From Brevibacterium sediminis (GTDB lineage: Bacteria; Actinomycetota; Actinomycetes; Actinomycetales; Brevibacteriaceae): a stretch of 64,000 nucleotides of DNA. The DNA lies in the NCBI RefSeq assembly GCF_013623905.1, contig NZ_JABKDD010000001.1, forward strand, positions 868,001 through 932,000. Reading direction: 5' to 3'. The stretch's first letter is position 1. The number at the start of each line of letters is the position of its first letter. This document shows positions 1-8,825 of this stretch, one piece after another. Made by a program: the position numbers and the translations under genes. The notes beneath the pieces are model-generated. The model had not been told where the DNA came from. It made no database searches and was given only the letters and a program-made list of their open reading frames with translations.

Positions 1-253
1 CGGCCCCCGCCTCGGCGAGGGTGGACACGGACAGATCGAGCTCACGGGCGAGATTGCTGCGGTAGTCCTCGCGGGACGCGCCCGGGCCGAGATCGTCGGC
101 GGTATAGGTGTTGAAGTCGCAGTAGCCGCAGCGGACCCGGCAGTACGGGACGTGGATGTAGAGGCTCAGCCGCCGCTCGGCAGCCCCGATCCCCACCGAT
201 GTCGGCAGCGAACCGTCGCGCGGAGGGACCTCACCGGTCGGTTGTGCGGGCAC
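1..253 (-). CDS. hemW: HemW-like radical SAM protein, 5' part only
   Basis: This is the N-terminal 84 residues of a radical SAM protein of the HemW family (formerly called oxygen-independent coproporphyrinogen oxidase-like; in known members a haem chaperone). I see the family signature LYIHVPYC followed by RCGYCDF, with the iron-sulfur cysteines C38, C42 and C45 in CX3CX2C spacing. The GTG start at 253 directly abuts the TAA stop of lepA, so the two are one translationally coupled operon, an order common in actinobacteria. The gene runs off the left edge, so the C-terminal HemN domain cannot be checked. Confidence 0.88.
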   Translation of the reverse strand, partial: MPAQPTGEVPPRDGSLPTSVGIGAAERRLSLYIHVPYCRVRCGYCDFNTYTADDLGPGASREDYRSNLARELDLSVSTLAEAGA

Positions 254-2122
254 TTACTTCTTGCTGTCCTTCGTCTCCGGCTCGTCGGAGGACAGGGCCG
301 CGATGAACGCCTCCTGAGGAACCTCGACGGTGCCGACCATCTTCATCCGCTTCTTGCCTTCCTTCTGCTTCTCGAGCAGCTTGCGCTTACGGCTGATATC
401 GCCGCCGTAGCACTTCGAAAGGACGTCCTTGCGGATGGCGCGGATGGTCTCGCGGGCGATGATGCGTGAGCCGATGGCCGCCTGGATGGGCACCTCGAAC
501 TGCTGACGCGGGATGAGCTTGCGCAGCTTCCCGGCCATCGCCACACCGTAGGAGTAGGCGTTGTCGCGGTGGACGATCGCGGAGAACGCATCGACCTGGT
601 CGCCGTGCAGCAGGATGTCGACCTTGACGAGGTCGGAGGCGTCCTGACCGTCATCGGAGTAGTCGAGGGAGGCGTAGCCCTTGGTCCGGGACTTCAGCTG
701 GTCGAAGAAGTCGAAGACGATCTCCGCCAGCGGCAGGCGATAGCGGATCTCCACGCGATCCGAGGACAGGTAATCCATGCCCTGGAGTTTGCCGCGGCGG
801 TCCTGGCACAGTTCCATGACTGCCCCGATGTAGTCGCTGGGGGTGAGGATGGTCGCTTGCACCATCGGTTCGCGGACTTCCTTGATCTTGCCCGTCGGGT
901 ACTCGCTCGGGTTCGTCACCACGGTCTCCGAACCGTCTTCCATGGTCACGTCGTAGATCACGGACGGGGCGGTTGAGATGAGGTCGAGATCGAACTCCCG
1001 TTCCAGGCGGTCGCGCAGGACTTCGAGGTGGAGGAGACCGAGGAATCCGCAGCGGAAGCCGAAGCCCAGAGCCGTCGAGGTCTCGGGTTCGTAGGCGAGA
1101 GAGGCGTCGTTGAGTTTGAGCTTGTCCAGCGCGTCGCGCAGCACCGGGTAGTCAGACCCGTCGATCGGGAAGAGTCCGGAGAACACCATCGGTTTGGGTT
1201 CGCGGTAGCCGCCGAGGGCCTCTGTCGCGGGCCCCGCAGCGGCGGTGACGGTGTCACCGACCTTCGACAGGCGCACATCCTTGACACCGGTGATGAGGTA
1301 GCCGACCTCGCCGACTCCCAGTCCCTTCGTCGCCTTGGGCTCAGGCATGGAAGCGCCGATCTCCAGCAGCTCATGGGTGGTTCCGGTCGACATCATCTCG
1401 ATCTTCTCGCGTGGGGACAGAGAGCCGTCGATGACGCGGACATAGGTGACCACACCGCGGTAGGTGTCGTAGACGGAGTCGAAGATCATCGCGCGGGCCG
1501 GGGCATCGGCATCGCCGACGGGCGCTGGGATATCGGTGATGATGCGGTCGAGGACCTCCTCGACGCCTTCGCCCGTCTTGCCGGACACGAGCAGGCAGTC
1601 CTCGGGTTCGCAGCCGATGAGGTTGGCGAGCTCTTCCGCGTACTTCTCCGGCTGTGCAGCCGGCAGGTCGATCTTGTTGAGCACGGGGATGATCGTCAGA
1701 TCGTTCTCCATGGCCAGGTACAGGTTGGCCAACGTCTGGGCTTCGATGCCCTGAGCGGAGTCGACGAGCAGCAGGGCGCCCTCGCAGGCGGCCAGGGACC
1801 GCGAGACCTCGTAGCTGAAGTCGACGTGCCCGGGAGTGTCGATCATGTTGAGCGCGTACGGGGTGTCCTCGTGCTCCCACGGCATGCGGACAGCCTGGGA
1901 TTTGATGGTGATTCCGCGTTCGCGTTCGATGTCCATCCGGTCGAGGTACTGGGCACGCATATCGCGGTTCTCGACGACGCCGGTCATCTGGAGCATGCGG
2001 TCGGCCAGGGTCGATTTGCCATGGTCGATATGAGCGATGATGCAGAAATTGCGAATCAACTCGGGTGAGGTGGCAGACGGTGAGATCCGCTTTGCAGCTT
2101 CCTTATTCACCTGAGGTGACAT
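254..2122 (-). CDS. lepA: Elongation factor 4 (LepA), back-translocating GTPase
   Basis: This encodes the ribosome-associated translational GTPase EF-4 of 622 residues, the normal length. All GTPase motifs are visible near the N-terminus: the P-loop AHIDHGKST (residues 30-38), [13 protein letters not shown] and NKID. The C-terminal part carries the LepA-specific region ending in a Lys-rich tail. The open frame continues about 1 kb upstream, but that extension has no family similarity and lies antisense to the next gene. The ATG at 2122, preceded by AAAGGG, gives the expected start (MSPQVNKE). The stop abuts the GTG of hemW, so they are cotranscribed. The gene is divergent from the EEP-family gene at 2285. 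Confidence 0.96.
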   Translation of the reverse strand: MSPQVNKEAAKRISPSATSPELIRNFCIIAHIDHGKSTLADRMLQMTGVVENRDMRAQYLDRMDIERERGITIKSQAVRMPWEHEDTPYALNMIDTPGHVDFSYEVSRSLAACEGALLLVDSAQGIEAQTLANLYLAMENDLTIIPVLNKIDLPAAQPEKYAEELANLIGCEPEDCLLVSGKTGEGVEEVLDRIITDIPAPVGDADAPARAMIFDSVYDTYRGVVTYVRVIDGSLSPREKIEMMSTGTTHELLEIGASMPEPKATKGLGVGEVGYLITGVKDVRLSKVGDTVTAAAGPATEALGGYREPKPMVFSGLFPIDGSDYPVLRDALDKLKLNDASLAYEPETSTALGFGFRCGFLGLLHLEVLRDRLEREFDLDLISTAPSVIYDVTMEDGSETVVTNPSEYPTGKIKEVREPMVQATILTPSDYIGAVMELCQDRRGKLQGMDYLSSDRVEIRYRLPLAEIVFDFFDQLKSRTKGYASLDYSDDGQDASDLVKVDILLHGDQVDAFSAIVHRDNAYSYGVAMAGKLRKLIPRQQFEVPIQAAIGSRIIARETIRAIRKDVLSKCYGGDISRKRKLLEKQKEGKKRMKMVGTVEVPQEAFIAALSSDEPETKDSKK

Positions 2123-2284
2123 GAACGCCCTTTCTTTGACAGACCAGGTCCCCAGACAGACCGGATCCCCCATTGTTTCATGACTTGCGCGCGGACCTGG
2201 AATCCACGGGCGTGCACGTCGTGATCGTCCGGATCTTTCGCGATTCGCCCCCGCCGAACGGTGCCGATCGGGGAAGATGGTCTC

Positions 2285-3049
2285 ATGAGCGAATTCCGGG
2301 TCATGAGCTTCAACCTCCGCTATCCCGCGATGGACGGTCATCCGGTGGCCGAGCGGCTGCCCATCGCCGCCGATCTCATCCGGCGTGCACGTCCGCACCT
2401 CATCGGCACCCAGGAGGGCGAACTCGACCAGCTCGAGACGCTCATCAGCCTGCTGCCCGAGGAGTACATCTGGCTCGGAGAGGGCCACTCCGGCGGCAAC
2501 TCCGGCGAGTTCACAGCCGTGATCCTCGATTCGAAGCGCTTCGATGTGGAAGCCGTGGACATCAGCTGGCTGTCCGAACAGCCCGACACCGTGGCCTCGG
2601 AATCGTGGGGAGTCTCGCATGCGCGCACCCTGACGACGGTCGATGTCCGCGACTTCGAATCCGACCGGCGTCTGCGTGTGCTCAACACCCACCTCGATCA
2701 CAAGTCCGAGCGCGCCCGTCTCGAGTCCGGTCGGATCATGGCTGAGACCATCGCCGAGGCGGCCCATCCCTGCGTGGTCACCGGCGACTTCAACGTCGCC
2801 ACCGGCTCCCCGGTCTACGACTTCTTCTGTACTGAGCTCGGCCTCACCGACACCGCGGCCGAGGTTCCCGGTGAGGACATCGGCACCTTCCACCGCTACA
2901 AGGGTCCGAAGGCAGGCGAGCCGCGCATCGACTGGATCCTCACAACACCGGGCCTGCGCACACTGTCCACGCGCATCGACACGTTCGAGGTCGACGGGAA
3001 GTACCCTTCCGACCATTTCCCCGTCGAGGCGGTCCTCGAATTCTCGTGA
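2285..3049 (+). CDS. Endonuclease/exonuclease/phosphatase family hydrolase
   Basis: This is a 254-residue EEP-superfamily metal-dependent phosphoesterase. Landmarks appear in order: SFNLRY (Asn ligand), GTQEGE (catalytic Glu), GDFNV (Asp/Asn) in the middle, and SDHFPV (catalytic His) near the C-terminus. No signal peptide or transmembrane segment is visible, so a cytoplasmic enzyme is likely. The substrate cannot be read from sequence: DNA, phosphoinositides and sphingomyelin are all used within the family. The ATG at 2285 follows GGGGAAG at about 7 bases spacing and is preferred over the in-frame GTG at 2261. It is transcribed away from lepA and followed 80 bases later by the PemK-like gene. 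Confidence 0.85.
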   Translation: MSEFRVMSFNLRYPAMDGHPVAERLPIAADLIRRARPHLIGTQEGELDQLETLISLLPEEYIWLGEGHSGGNSGEFTAVILDSKRFDVEAVDISWLSEQPDTVASESWGVSHARTLTTVDVRDFESDRRLRVLNTHLDHKSERARLESGRIMAETIAEAAHPCVVTGDFNVATGSPVYDFFCTELGLTDTAAEVPGEDIGTFHRYKGPKAGEPRIDWILTTPGLRTLSTRIDTFEVDGKYPSDHFPVEAVLEFS

Positions 3050-3117
3050 CCGTGACGGCTCGTTCGCCCGTCCGGATCGGCCCACAGTTCTTTGCAGCCT
3101 GTGCCAGCCTGCTCGTT

Positions 3118-3123
3118 TAGGCT
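3118..3123 (+). promoter_or_regulatory. -10-like TAGGCT, 6 bases before the PemK-like ATG
   Basis: TAGGCT lies six bases upstream of the ATG at 3130. That spacing would place transcription initiation at or next to the start codon and give a leaderless message, which is common in actinobacteria. No Shine-Dalgarno sequence precedes this ATG and no convincing -35 is present. Confidence 0.4.
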
Positions 3124-3129
3124 GGACAT

Positions 3130-3744
3130 ATGAATTGGAGATCACTGGTCAATCGAGCCGCGAGAATCGGTGTCCGCGAAGGGCTGCGCTACCTGCGCCA
3201 ATCGCAGTCGAAGAAGAACTCCGGAGGCGCATCGCAGCCAACGGAGGCCCGCCGGCCGAATCCGGCACGGTCCGGCGGTGGAGGTGCCGCCTCGGCGGGT
3301 TCTGCCGATCGTTCCGACTCGGACGGCCAGGGCGGATCCGGTGCATATCCCGGCGATTACACGGGCACGATCACGGTCAGCTACTCCCCCGACCTCGACG
3401 GCGACGCCGATCCGGGCGAAGTCGTCTGGGGGTGGGTCCCCTTCGAGGAGGACCACTCGCAAGGCAAGGATCGACCGTCCCTCGTCGTCGGACGTGACGG
3501 CCGATGGGTGCTCGCGCTCATGCTCACCAGCAAGGATCACATCCCCGGCGGCGTCGGCGAGGTCCGGCAGGACCGGCACGCGAAGTGGATGAACATCGGC
3601 ACCGGGGATTGGGATTCGCAGGGTCGGCCCTCGGAGCTCCGCCTCGATCGCATCATCCGGCTCGATCCCGATTCGATCCGCAGGGAAGGCGCGATCATGC
3701 CCCGCGACGTCTTCGACCGGGTGGCCGGGCACATCTCCGGCTAA
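3130..3744 (+). CDS. PemK/MazF-like protein without a visible antitoxin
   Basis: The C-terminal two thirds (from about residue 75) resembles the PemK/MazF fold: [10 protein letters not shown], then [10 protein letters not shown] and [10 protein letters not shown], which correspond to the MazF strand carrying the conserved Arg and the following strand with Thr. The first 75 residues are an unusual extension: a basic helix-like start ([16 protein letters not shown]) followed by a Gly/Ser-rich linker. No small antitoxin gene precedes or follows it: the EEP gene is 80 bases upstream and rpsT is downstream. MazF-family members are typically mRNA interferases with a partner antitoxin, but actinobacterial chromosomal homologues without one exist, so RNase activity here is an inference. 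The start lacks a ribosome binding site and is probably leaderless. Confidence 0.75.
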   Translation: MNWRSLVNRAARIGVREGLRYLRQSQSKKNSGGASQPTEARRPNPARSGGGGAASAGSADRSDSDGQGGSGAYPGDYTGTITVSYSPDLDGDADPGEVVWGWVPFEEDHSQGKDRPSLVVGRDGRWVLALMLTSKDHIPGGVGEVRQDRHAKWMNIGTGDWDSQGRPSELRLDRIIRLDPDSIRREGAIMPRDVFDRVAGHISG

Positions 3745-3828
3745 GTCCCGGCAGACCGACCGAGCGAAGCCTGCATCTTCCCTGCGCTGCTGGGCGCGCA
3801 GGGATTTCCAGCCCGGGACGAGAGCCTG

Positions 3829-3989
3829 TATCATAGGTGATTGTGTCTTCATCAAGGCGTGTGTCTCGCCGAGGTCGGGTGAAGACGCCGTCGGATTCGA
3901 TGTCGTCGATGTGTTTCCCCGCGGAGATGATCATGTCGGTTCGATGCGCCCTCACGACCATGTACCACTAACACGAAAGAGTGTTGAAA
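3829..3989 (+). promoter_or_regulatory. Candidate rpsT promoter (-10 TATCAT) and leader
   Basis: A -10-like TATCAT sits at 3829-3834, with a TTTCCA hexamer 18 bases upstream. The resulting leader of about 150 bases contains a 7-bp inverted repeat (GTCTTCA at 3845-3851 with TGAAGAC at 3880-3886) enclosing a CGCCGAGG motif. A structured leader could allow S20 autoregulation, but that is only inference. Confidence 0.3.
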
Positions 3990-4250
3990 TTGGCTAATAT
4001 CAAGTCCCAGATCAAGCGGATCAAGACCAACGAGAAGGCTCGTCAGCGCAACAAGGCTGTCCGGTCCGAGGTTCGGTCGTACGTCCGCGTCGTTCGCGAG
4101 AACATTGCTGCCGGCAACAAGGAAGAGGCACAGCAGGCTTATGCTGTGGCTGCCCGCAAGCTCGACAAGGCTGTTTCGAAGGGTGTTCTGCACAAGAACA
4201 ACGCTGCGAACCGCAAGTCGCGCCTGGCCACGCAGATCAACGCTCTCTGA
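3990..4250 (+). CDS. rpsT: 30S ribosomal protein S20
   Basis: This is the small basic 16S rRNA-binding protein bS20 (86 residues), with the family opening (M)[16 protein letters not shown] and many Lys/Arg residues in a predicted helical bundle. The frame is open from a GTG at 3981, but the TTG at 3990 gives the canonical N-terminus and has GAAAGAG about 9 bases upstream, so it is chosen as the start. The gene is followed by a strong hairpin terminator and faces holA convergently across the first copy of the dispersed palindrome. Confidence 0.96.
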   Translation: MANIKSQIKRIKTNEKARQRNKAVRSEVRSYVRVVRENIAAGNKEEAQQAYAVAARKLDKAVSKGVLHKNNAANRKSRLATQINAL

Positions 4251-4276
4251 GCGCACGACTGAGGCTATAGCTTCAC

Positions 4277-4304
4277 GGGGTCCGAACCACACGGTTCGGA
4301 CCCC
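4277..4304 (+). terminator. Hairpin terminator of rpsT
   Basis: This is a perfect 12-bp stem, GGGGTCCGAACC paired with GGTTCGGACCCC around an ACAC loop, 26 bases after the rpsT stop. A pyrimidine-rich stretch (GTTCTCTTCCCC) follows. Confidence 0.85.
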
Positions 4305-4321
4305 GTTCTCTTCCCCTATTG

Positions 4322-4377
4322 CTACCTGACGGCGGCCCAGCAACCTCGCGCGAGGTTGCTGGGCCGCCGTCAGGTAG
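4322..4377. repeat. Dispersed 56-bp palindrome, copy 1
   Basis: This is a perfect 56-bp inverted repeat with no spacer (28-bp arms; each arm starts CTACCTGACGG and the tip reads CCTCGCGCGAGG). CCCC stands at 4313-4316 on the left, separated from the palindrome by TATTG. The right side runs TAA into the holA stop codon at 4381-4383. It lies between convergent rpsT and holA, just past the rpsT terminator. Three more copies occur in the window. Confidence 0.93.
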
Positions 4378-4380
4378 TAA

Positions 4381-5364
4381 TTAGCGGAGGCGGGCTAGGC
4401 GGGCGACTTCTGAGACGAACCATTCGACGGCGTAGACGGGGTCACGTCCACCGCCCTTGACTGCCGCATCGGCCTCGGCTGCGGCGATGAGCGACTGGCC
4501 GAGCGCCACCTCGTTCCACCGCCTCACCTCCCGGCGGGCCCGGTCGACCTGCCACGGAGCCATCTTCAGCTCGGAGGCCAGCTCGCCGCTGGTGCCGGAG
4601 AACCCCTGCACCTTCGCCATACCGCGCAGCTTCATCGCAACTGCCGCCACCAGCGGGACCGGATCGGACCCGGTCGACAGGGCATGCCTGAGCAGGCTGA
4701 GTGCGTTCTTCGCGTCTCCGGCCACTGCCGCATCGGCGACCTTGAAGCCGGTGGCTTCGACCCGGCCGCCGTAGTACTGGTCGACAACCTCGGCGGTGAT
4801 CGTGCCTTCGGTGTCTTCGATGAGCTGGTCGACCCCGGCATTGAGTTCGGCGAGATCAGAGCCCAGCGCCGACATGAGCGCGGCCATTCCCGCCTCGTCG
4901 ATGCGCCGCTTCGCGGTCTTGAACCGGGTCTGGGCGAACTTCGCCCGATCGCTTTCGTTCTTCAGCACCGCCGCGTCGATGCGCGGGAAGCCGGCGGAGT
5001 CGAGTTTCTTGATGAGCTTCGCTCCCCGGTTGCCGCCGGCGTGCAGCAGCACCACGACGGCGTCATCGTTCGGAGCGTCCAAATAGGCCAAAGCGTCACC
5101 CAGGAAGTCCTCCGAGCACTTCTCGACGGCATCGACGACGATGAGCTTCGAGGACGAGAACAGAGACGGTGAAGCCGCCATCGCCAACTCGCCGGCCTGG
5201 TATCCCGCTGCGTCGAATTCGATCTCTTCGGGATCCTGTTTCCGTGCGGCCGATACGATGCGGTCCTTGGCCACACGCACGAGCACCGATTCGCCACCGG
5301 AGATCATGACGACAGGTGCCGGTTTCGCCGAGCTCCACGGGATCAGGGTCTTCTTCACTGCCAT
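4381..5364 (-). CDS. holA: DNA polymerase III delta subunit (clamp loader)
   Basis: HolA is the clamp-loader subunit that opens the beta sliding clamp; the product here is 327 residues, typical for the family. It begins MAVKKTLIPWSS, then VVMISGGESVLV, the family's N-terminal AAA+-like region, followed by the helical collar domain toward the C-terminus. The start at 5364 has GGGG upstream; the in-frame ATGs at 5403 and 5394 lack one. It is downstream of comEC, giving the comEA-comEC-holA order usual in actinobacteria. Its stop is only three bases from the dispersed palindrome, which may end its transcript. Confidence 0.9.
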   Translation of the reverse strand: MAVKKTLIPWSSAKPAPVVMISGGESVLVRVAKDRIVSAARKQDPEEIEFDAAGYQAGELAMAASPSLFSSSKLIVVDAVEKCSEDFLGDALAYLDAPNDDAVVVLLHAGGNRGAKLIKKLDSAGFPRIDAAVLKNESDRAKFAQTRFKTAKRRIDEAGMAALMSALGSDLAELNAGVDQLIEDTEGTITAEVVDQYYGGRVEATGFKVADAAVAGDAKNALSLLRHALSTGSDPVPLVAAVAMKLRGMAKVQGFSGTSGELASELKMAPWQVDRARREVRRWNEVALGQSLIAAAEADAAVKGGGRDPVYAVEWFVSEVARLARLR

Positions 5365-5424
5365 GGACCCCAGCCTATCGCGGCTGCCCGACATGACCGG
5401 CAAGTCGGACCGACACCCGCCGTC

Positions 5425-7764
5425 TCACCCCTTGTCCTCGGAACAGCTGTGGCCGGTGCTGAATCGACTCTGGGCGTAGAGCGCAACCGAACCGCAGTGA
5501 TCGGTGCGCAGCACAGGCACGGGGCCGAAGGAGCGCAGTGACTTCTCACTCGGATGCCCGTAGCTGTTCTCCCCCACCGAGACGACGCCGAGGCCGGGAG
5601 CCGCGGCCGCGAAGAACTCGGGAGCCAGATCGGAGGAACCATGGTGCGGTGCGACGAGCACATCCACCGGCCGCACCTGCTGGGCGAGCACATACTGCTC
5701 CTCGGCTCCGACGTCGCCGGGCAGGAGAGTGCTCAGACCCTCCTGTTCGACCCGCACCACCAGGGAGTCTTCGTTGCGCAGCTCCTCGTCCTCTGCCGCA
5801 GGAACCGAGCGCAGGGGCGGCCACAGCACCTGCAGACTCGCCGTCTCGAAGCTCAGCGTCCGGCCGCGGTGGGTGGGAACCAGCTCGGCATCGGTGTCAG
5901 CGATCACGTGCCTGGCTTCGGGCGAGGTCGCGACGTTCGCGGAGACGAACAGCCGATCGACCGTGCGCCCCCACGTCGTGCCCGCATAGCCGGCGAAATG
6001 GTCGGCGTCGAAGTGGGAGATGAGCAGATCGAATTCCTCGATCCCGGATTCGTCGAGGCAGGTGTCGATGGGTTTCGGCTCACGCCCCGTGTCGACGACG
6101 AGACCCCGACCATCACCGAGGTTGATGATGGCAGCCGAACCCTGACCGACATCGCAGACGAGCACCAGCCAATCCGCTGCAGGCGGCTTCGCCCTCACAG
6201 TGACGATGACGGAGGCCGTGAGCAGGCAGCACAGGACGAGGACGGGGAGACCCCAGAGGCGACGACGTACGAGCATCCACGTACCGGCCACGGCGAGGCC
6301 GAGCAGCCCGAGCGCCAGCAGCGTTCCGAGCGGCGGCACCGGCCAATCCAGTGCCGCTCCCGGCAGTGCGGCGCAGACTCGGGCGGCGAGGACGATCCAC
6401 CAGGCCGGGAAGGACCCGATCCACGCCAGCAGGGCAGAGGCGAAGTCGGCTCCGGGCGGCCCTGTCGTCGCGATGCCGGTGGCCACGAGGCTGAGGAAGC
6501 CCGCCACCGTCGCCGGCATGACCGCCGGTGCGGCCGCGGCGTTGGCAGCGACCGACCACAGTCCGATGCGCGGGTCGATCGCCACCAGCACCGGGGTGCA
6601 CGCGAGCTGGGCGACGAAGGGCACGATGAGCGCGGTCACGAGCACCGTGGGCAGCAGCGGCAGGTGCACGGCGAGACGGCGCAGCAGGATCGGGACGACG
6701 AACATGATCGCGGCGGTGGAGACCACGGACAGGACGAACCCCACCGAGGTGGCCAACACCGGCACGAAGGCGAGCAGCAGGCTCGCGGTCGAGCACATGA
6801 CCGCGACCGGGGAGATCCCACCGCCGCGCAGAAACACGAGTGCCGCCGCAATCGCCATTCCGGCGGCCCGGATGGCGCTGGGTTCGAATCCGACGATGAA
6901 GACGTAGCCGAGGCAGGTGAGCACTCCGATGCTCACGCGCAGCCGTGGACCGGCTCGGCAGGCGCCGGCGAGCAGTCCGGCACCGAGGCTGACGATCGTG
7001 ACGTTGCTGCCCGACACGGCCGAGACGTGGGTGAGGGAGACGACCCGCATATCGTCGATCATCCGGTCGTCCTGGGGCGAGGTGTCACCGACGACGAGTC
7101 CGGGCAGCAGCCGTCCTCCGTCGTTGCCGGCGGCGAGAGAATCGACGCGGAGTTCGGTGCGCAGCCGCTCACGCCACTGCCACAGTCGGTTCGGTGCTTC
7201 GAGCACCTGTGGTTCCGTATCAGTCGAGCGGATACCGTCGAGGCGCTGAGTGCGCATTCGCACGGTCGCTCCGTCGGCAGCGATTTCGGGACTGAGCACG
7301 TGAGTGAATCCGGTGGTGGTGAGCAGCGTCAGTCGCGTCCAGCCGGACGCTCCGGGTTCGCTGTGGCCGACGACGAGCCCCGTGGTCTCGGCCTCATCAT
7401 CCGGTCCGTGGGCGGCGGCCAGGGCGGTGATCTGGATCGTCAGCAGACAGGTGAAGACGAGAGCACCGACACCGAGGTGGTGGTGCCGTCGCAGGATCAC
7501 GATCCCGAGGAGTCCGAGCACGGGAACGCCGAAGAGCACCCATGGCTCCGGTGACAGGAGTGCGCTGGCCCAGAGGCCGGCTGCACAGCAGAGGAGGCGG
7601 ACGGAGCCCGGCCACAGCGCGGCCCGCTCCCGCACCCAGGCAACCGCAGCCGCGCACACATGTCGCAGGGCAACCAGTCTGCGCTCCCACGCCTGCTGCC
7701 AGGATCGCCTCGTTCGCAGCCGTGTGTGCGCGGCTGCGGGGCCCGGGTCAGCCGACGGTGACAA
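5425..7764 (-). CDS. comEC: ComEC/Rec2 family DNA-internalization channel
   Basis: This is a large polytopic membrane protein of about 779 residues. The N-terminal third has several hydrophobic segments. The ComEC competence domain follows (LPGLVVGDTS, then SLTHVSAVSGSNVTIV). The C-terminal extracytoplasmic metallo-beta-lactamase-like domain has VCDVGQGSAAII and HFDADHFAGY. In competent bacteria ComEC carries single-stranded DNA across the membrane; here function is inferred from family. The start is uncertain: a TTG at 7764 overlaps the comEA end by 17 bases, a GTG lies at 7659, and the open frame reaches an ATG at 7821. None has a clear ribosome binding site, so coupling to comEA is likely. 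Confidence 0.87.
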   Translation of the reverse strand: MSPSADPGPAAAHTRLRTRRSWQQAWERRLVALRHVCAAAVAWVRERAALWPGSVRLLCCAAGLWASALLSPEPWVLFGVPVLGLLGIVILRRHHHLGVGALVFTCLLTIQITALAAAHGPDDEAETTGLVVGHSEPGASGWTRLTLLTTTGFTHVLSPEIAADGATVRMRTQRLDGIRSTDTEPQVLEAPNRLWQWRERLRTELRVDSLAAGNDGGRLLPGLVVGDTSPQDDRMIDDMRVVSLTHVSAVSGSNVTIVSLGAGLLAGACRAGPRLRVSIGVLTCLGYVFIVGFEPSAIRAAGMAIAAALVFLRGGGISPVAVMCSTASLLLAFVPVLATSVGFVLSVVSTAAIMFVVPILLRRLAVHLPLLPTVLVTALIVPFVAQLACTPVLVAIDPRIGLWSVAANAAAAPAVMPATVAGFLSLVATGIATTGPPGADFASALLAWIGSFPAWWIVLAARVCAALPGAALDWPVPPLGTLLALGLLGLAVAGTWMLVRRRLWGLPVLVLCCLLTASVIVTVRAKPPAADWLVLVCDVGQGSAAIINLGDGRGLVVDTGREPKPIDTCLDESGIEEFDLLISHFDADHFAGYAGTTWGRTVDRLFVSANVATSPEARHVIADTDAELVPTHRGRTLSFETASLQVLWPPLRSVPAAEDEELRNEDSLVVRVEQEGLSTLLPGDVGAEEQYVLAQQVRPVDVLVAPHHGSSDLAPEFFAAAAPGLGVVSVGENSYGHPSEKSLRSFGPVPVLRTDHCGSVALYAQSRFSTGHSCSEDKG

Positions 7765-8698
7765 GGTCTTTGAGGCTTTCGAAGGTCTTCGGCCCGATGC
7801 CTTTGACGAGCAGCAGATCATCGACGCTCGCGAACGGCTGCTGGGTGCGGTGGCTGATGATCGCCTCGGCTGTGACGGGTCCGACCCCGGGCAGCGTCTC
7901 TAAGGTGGTGGCATCGGCGGTGTTGAGGTCGACCTTCCCCGCCTGACCGGGTGCCCCGCCGCTCGCGGTTGCAGATGAATCCGCGGTGCCCGGCGATCCG
8001 CCGCCTCCTCCCGCGCCCCCTCCCCCACTTCCAGACGAACCGGTTCCGTCCTGACCGGTTCCGCCCTGACCGGTCCCGTTCGCCCCGGCCCCGTTCGCAT
8101 CGGCACCATCGACTCCGGCTGCCGGTTCTTCGCCTTCTGTCGGGATGTGGATCTGCTCACCGTCGGCGAGCACGCGCGCCAGATTCACCGCTTCACCGTC
8201 GGCTCCGGCGCTCAGTCCTCCAGCGGCTTCGACGGCGTCTTGGACCCGCGCACCTGCCTTCAGCGTGACCACGGAGGGGTCGTTGACCGCCCCGGTGATA
8301 TGGACGGTCACCTCGCCGTTCGCATTCGCCGACTTCGCCGAGGCGGCTCCTTCCTGTCCTGCGGCTGATCCCGCCGATCCCTCACCGGCTTCTCCTGTTT
8401 CACCTCCCTCGCCGGTCGCGGCAGGCGACTGACCGGCGCCTGCGCCTTGGCCGGGATCGTCACCGCCGCCCACGGGCGAATGCTGTGCAGCGGGACGGAA
8501 GAGGAAGAAGGCGAGAACGAGGACTCCGACCGTGGCGATGCCGAGAGCTGCCAGCACGGGCAGACGCACGCGACGGGGCTCGACGGGTTCTTCCTCACCG
8601 GCGGTGTCGGCGGTATAGACGTCGCCCGGCACCCAACCGCCGCGCTCGGCACTGGCGCCCAGGAGGCCGGCGAAACGATCATCCGGAGACACAGCCAT
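7748..8698 (-). CDS. comEA: ComEA-like DNA-binding protein (SLBB + helix-hairpin-helix)
   Basis: This 316-residue bitopic protein has a cytoplasmic N-terminus of about 45 residues, one transmembrane helix at about 46-67, an SLBB-like domain (VTVHITGAVNDP through QIHIPTEG), a long Gly/Ala/Ser-rich linker, and a C-terminal tandem helix-hairpin-helix domain (VDLNTADATTLETLPGVG, then KGIGPKTFESL). ComEA captures incoming double-stranded DNA for ComEC. The linker is expanded by short GTGQ/GTGSSG-type units and may be length-variable. It is upstream of and overlaps comEC. No pilus or other competence genes are in view. Confidence 0.9.
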   Translation of the reverse strand: MAVSPDDRFAGLLGASAERGGWVPGDVYTADTAGEEEPVEPRRVRLPVLAALGIATVGVLVLAFFLFRPAAQHSPVGGGDDPGQGAGAGQSPAATGEGGETGEAGEGSAGSAAGQEGAASAKSANANGEVTVHITGAVNDPSVVTLKAGARVQDAVEAAGGLSAGADGEAVNLARVLADGEQIHIPTEGEEPAAGVDGADANGAGANGTGQGGTGQDGTGSSGSGGGGAGGGGGSPGTADSSATASGGAPGQAGKVDLNTADATTLETLPGVGPVTAEAIISHRTQQPFASVDDLLLVKGIGPKTFESLKDLVTVG

Positions 8699-8748
8699 GG
8701 TCCGAGGTTAGGAAGCGCCGGTACGCAGCGGCCAGGGCAGAATCGTCG

Positions 8749-8777
8749 CCTGTGGACAGAGCATCTGCGTCCACAGG
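8749..8777. promoter_or_regulatory. Inverted repeat with DnaA-box-like halves
   Basis: CCTGTGGAC and GTCCACAGG are perfect 9-bp inverted arms around an 11-base spacer, in the gap between degV and comEA (both minus strand). The minus strand reads CTGTCCACA, one mismatch from the actinobacterial DnaA box TTGTCCACA, and the plus strand reads GCGTCCACA, two mismatches. It could equally be the degV terminator hairpin. Confidence 0.4.
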
Positions 8778-8825
8778 GCAGAGGTGATCAAGTCACCCGA
8801 GCATCCCCAGGCAGAAATGTGTGAG

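Noticed and set aside
2123..3145. N-terminal extension of LepA to 963 residues
   Set aside because: The extra 341 residues lie antisense to the EEP-family gene and match no EF-4 homologue; the ATG at 2122 has a proper ribosome binding site.
5554..7554. A 666-codon plus-strand frame opposite comEC
   Set aside because: It is a charged, His/Asp/Arg-rich shadow of the comEC membrane protein gene.
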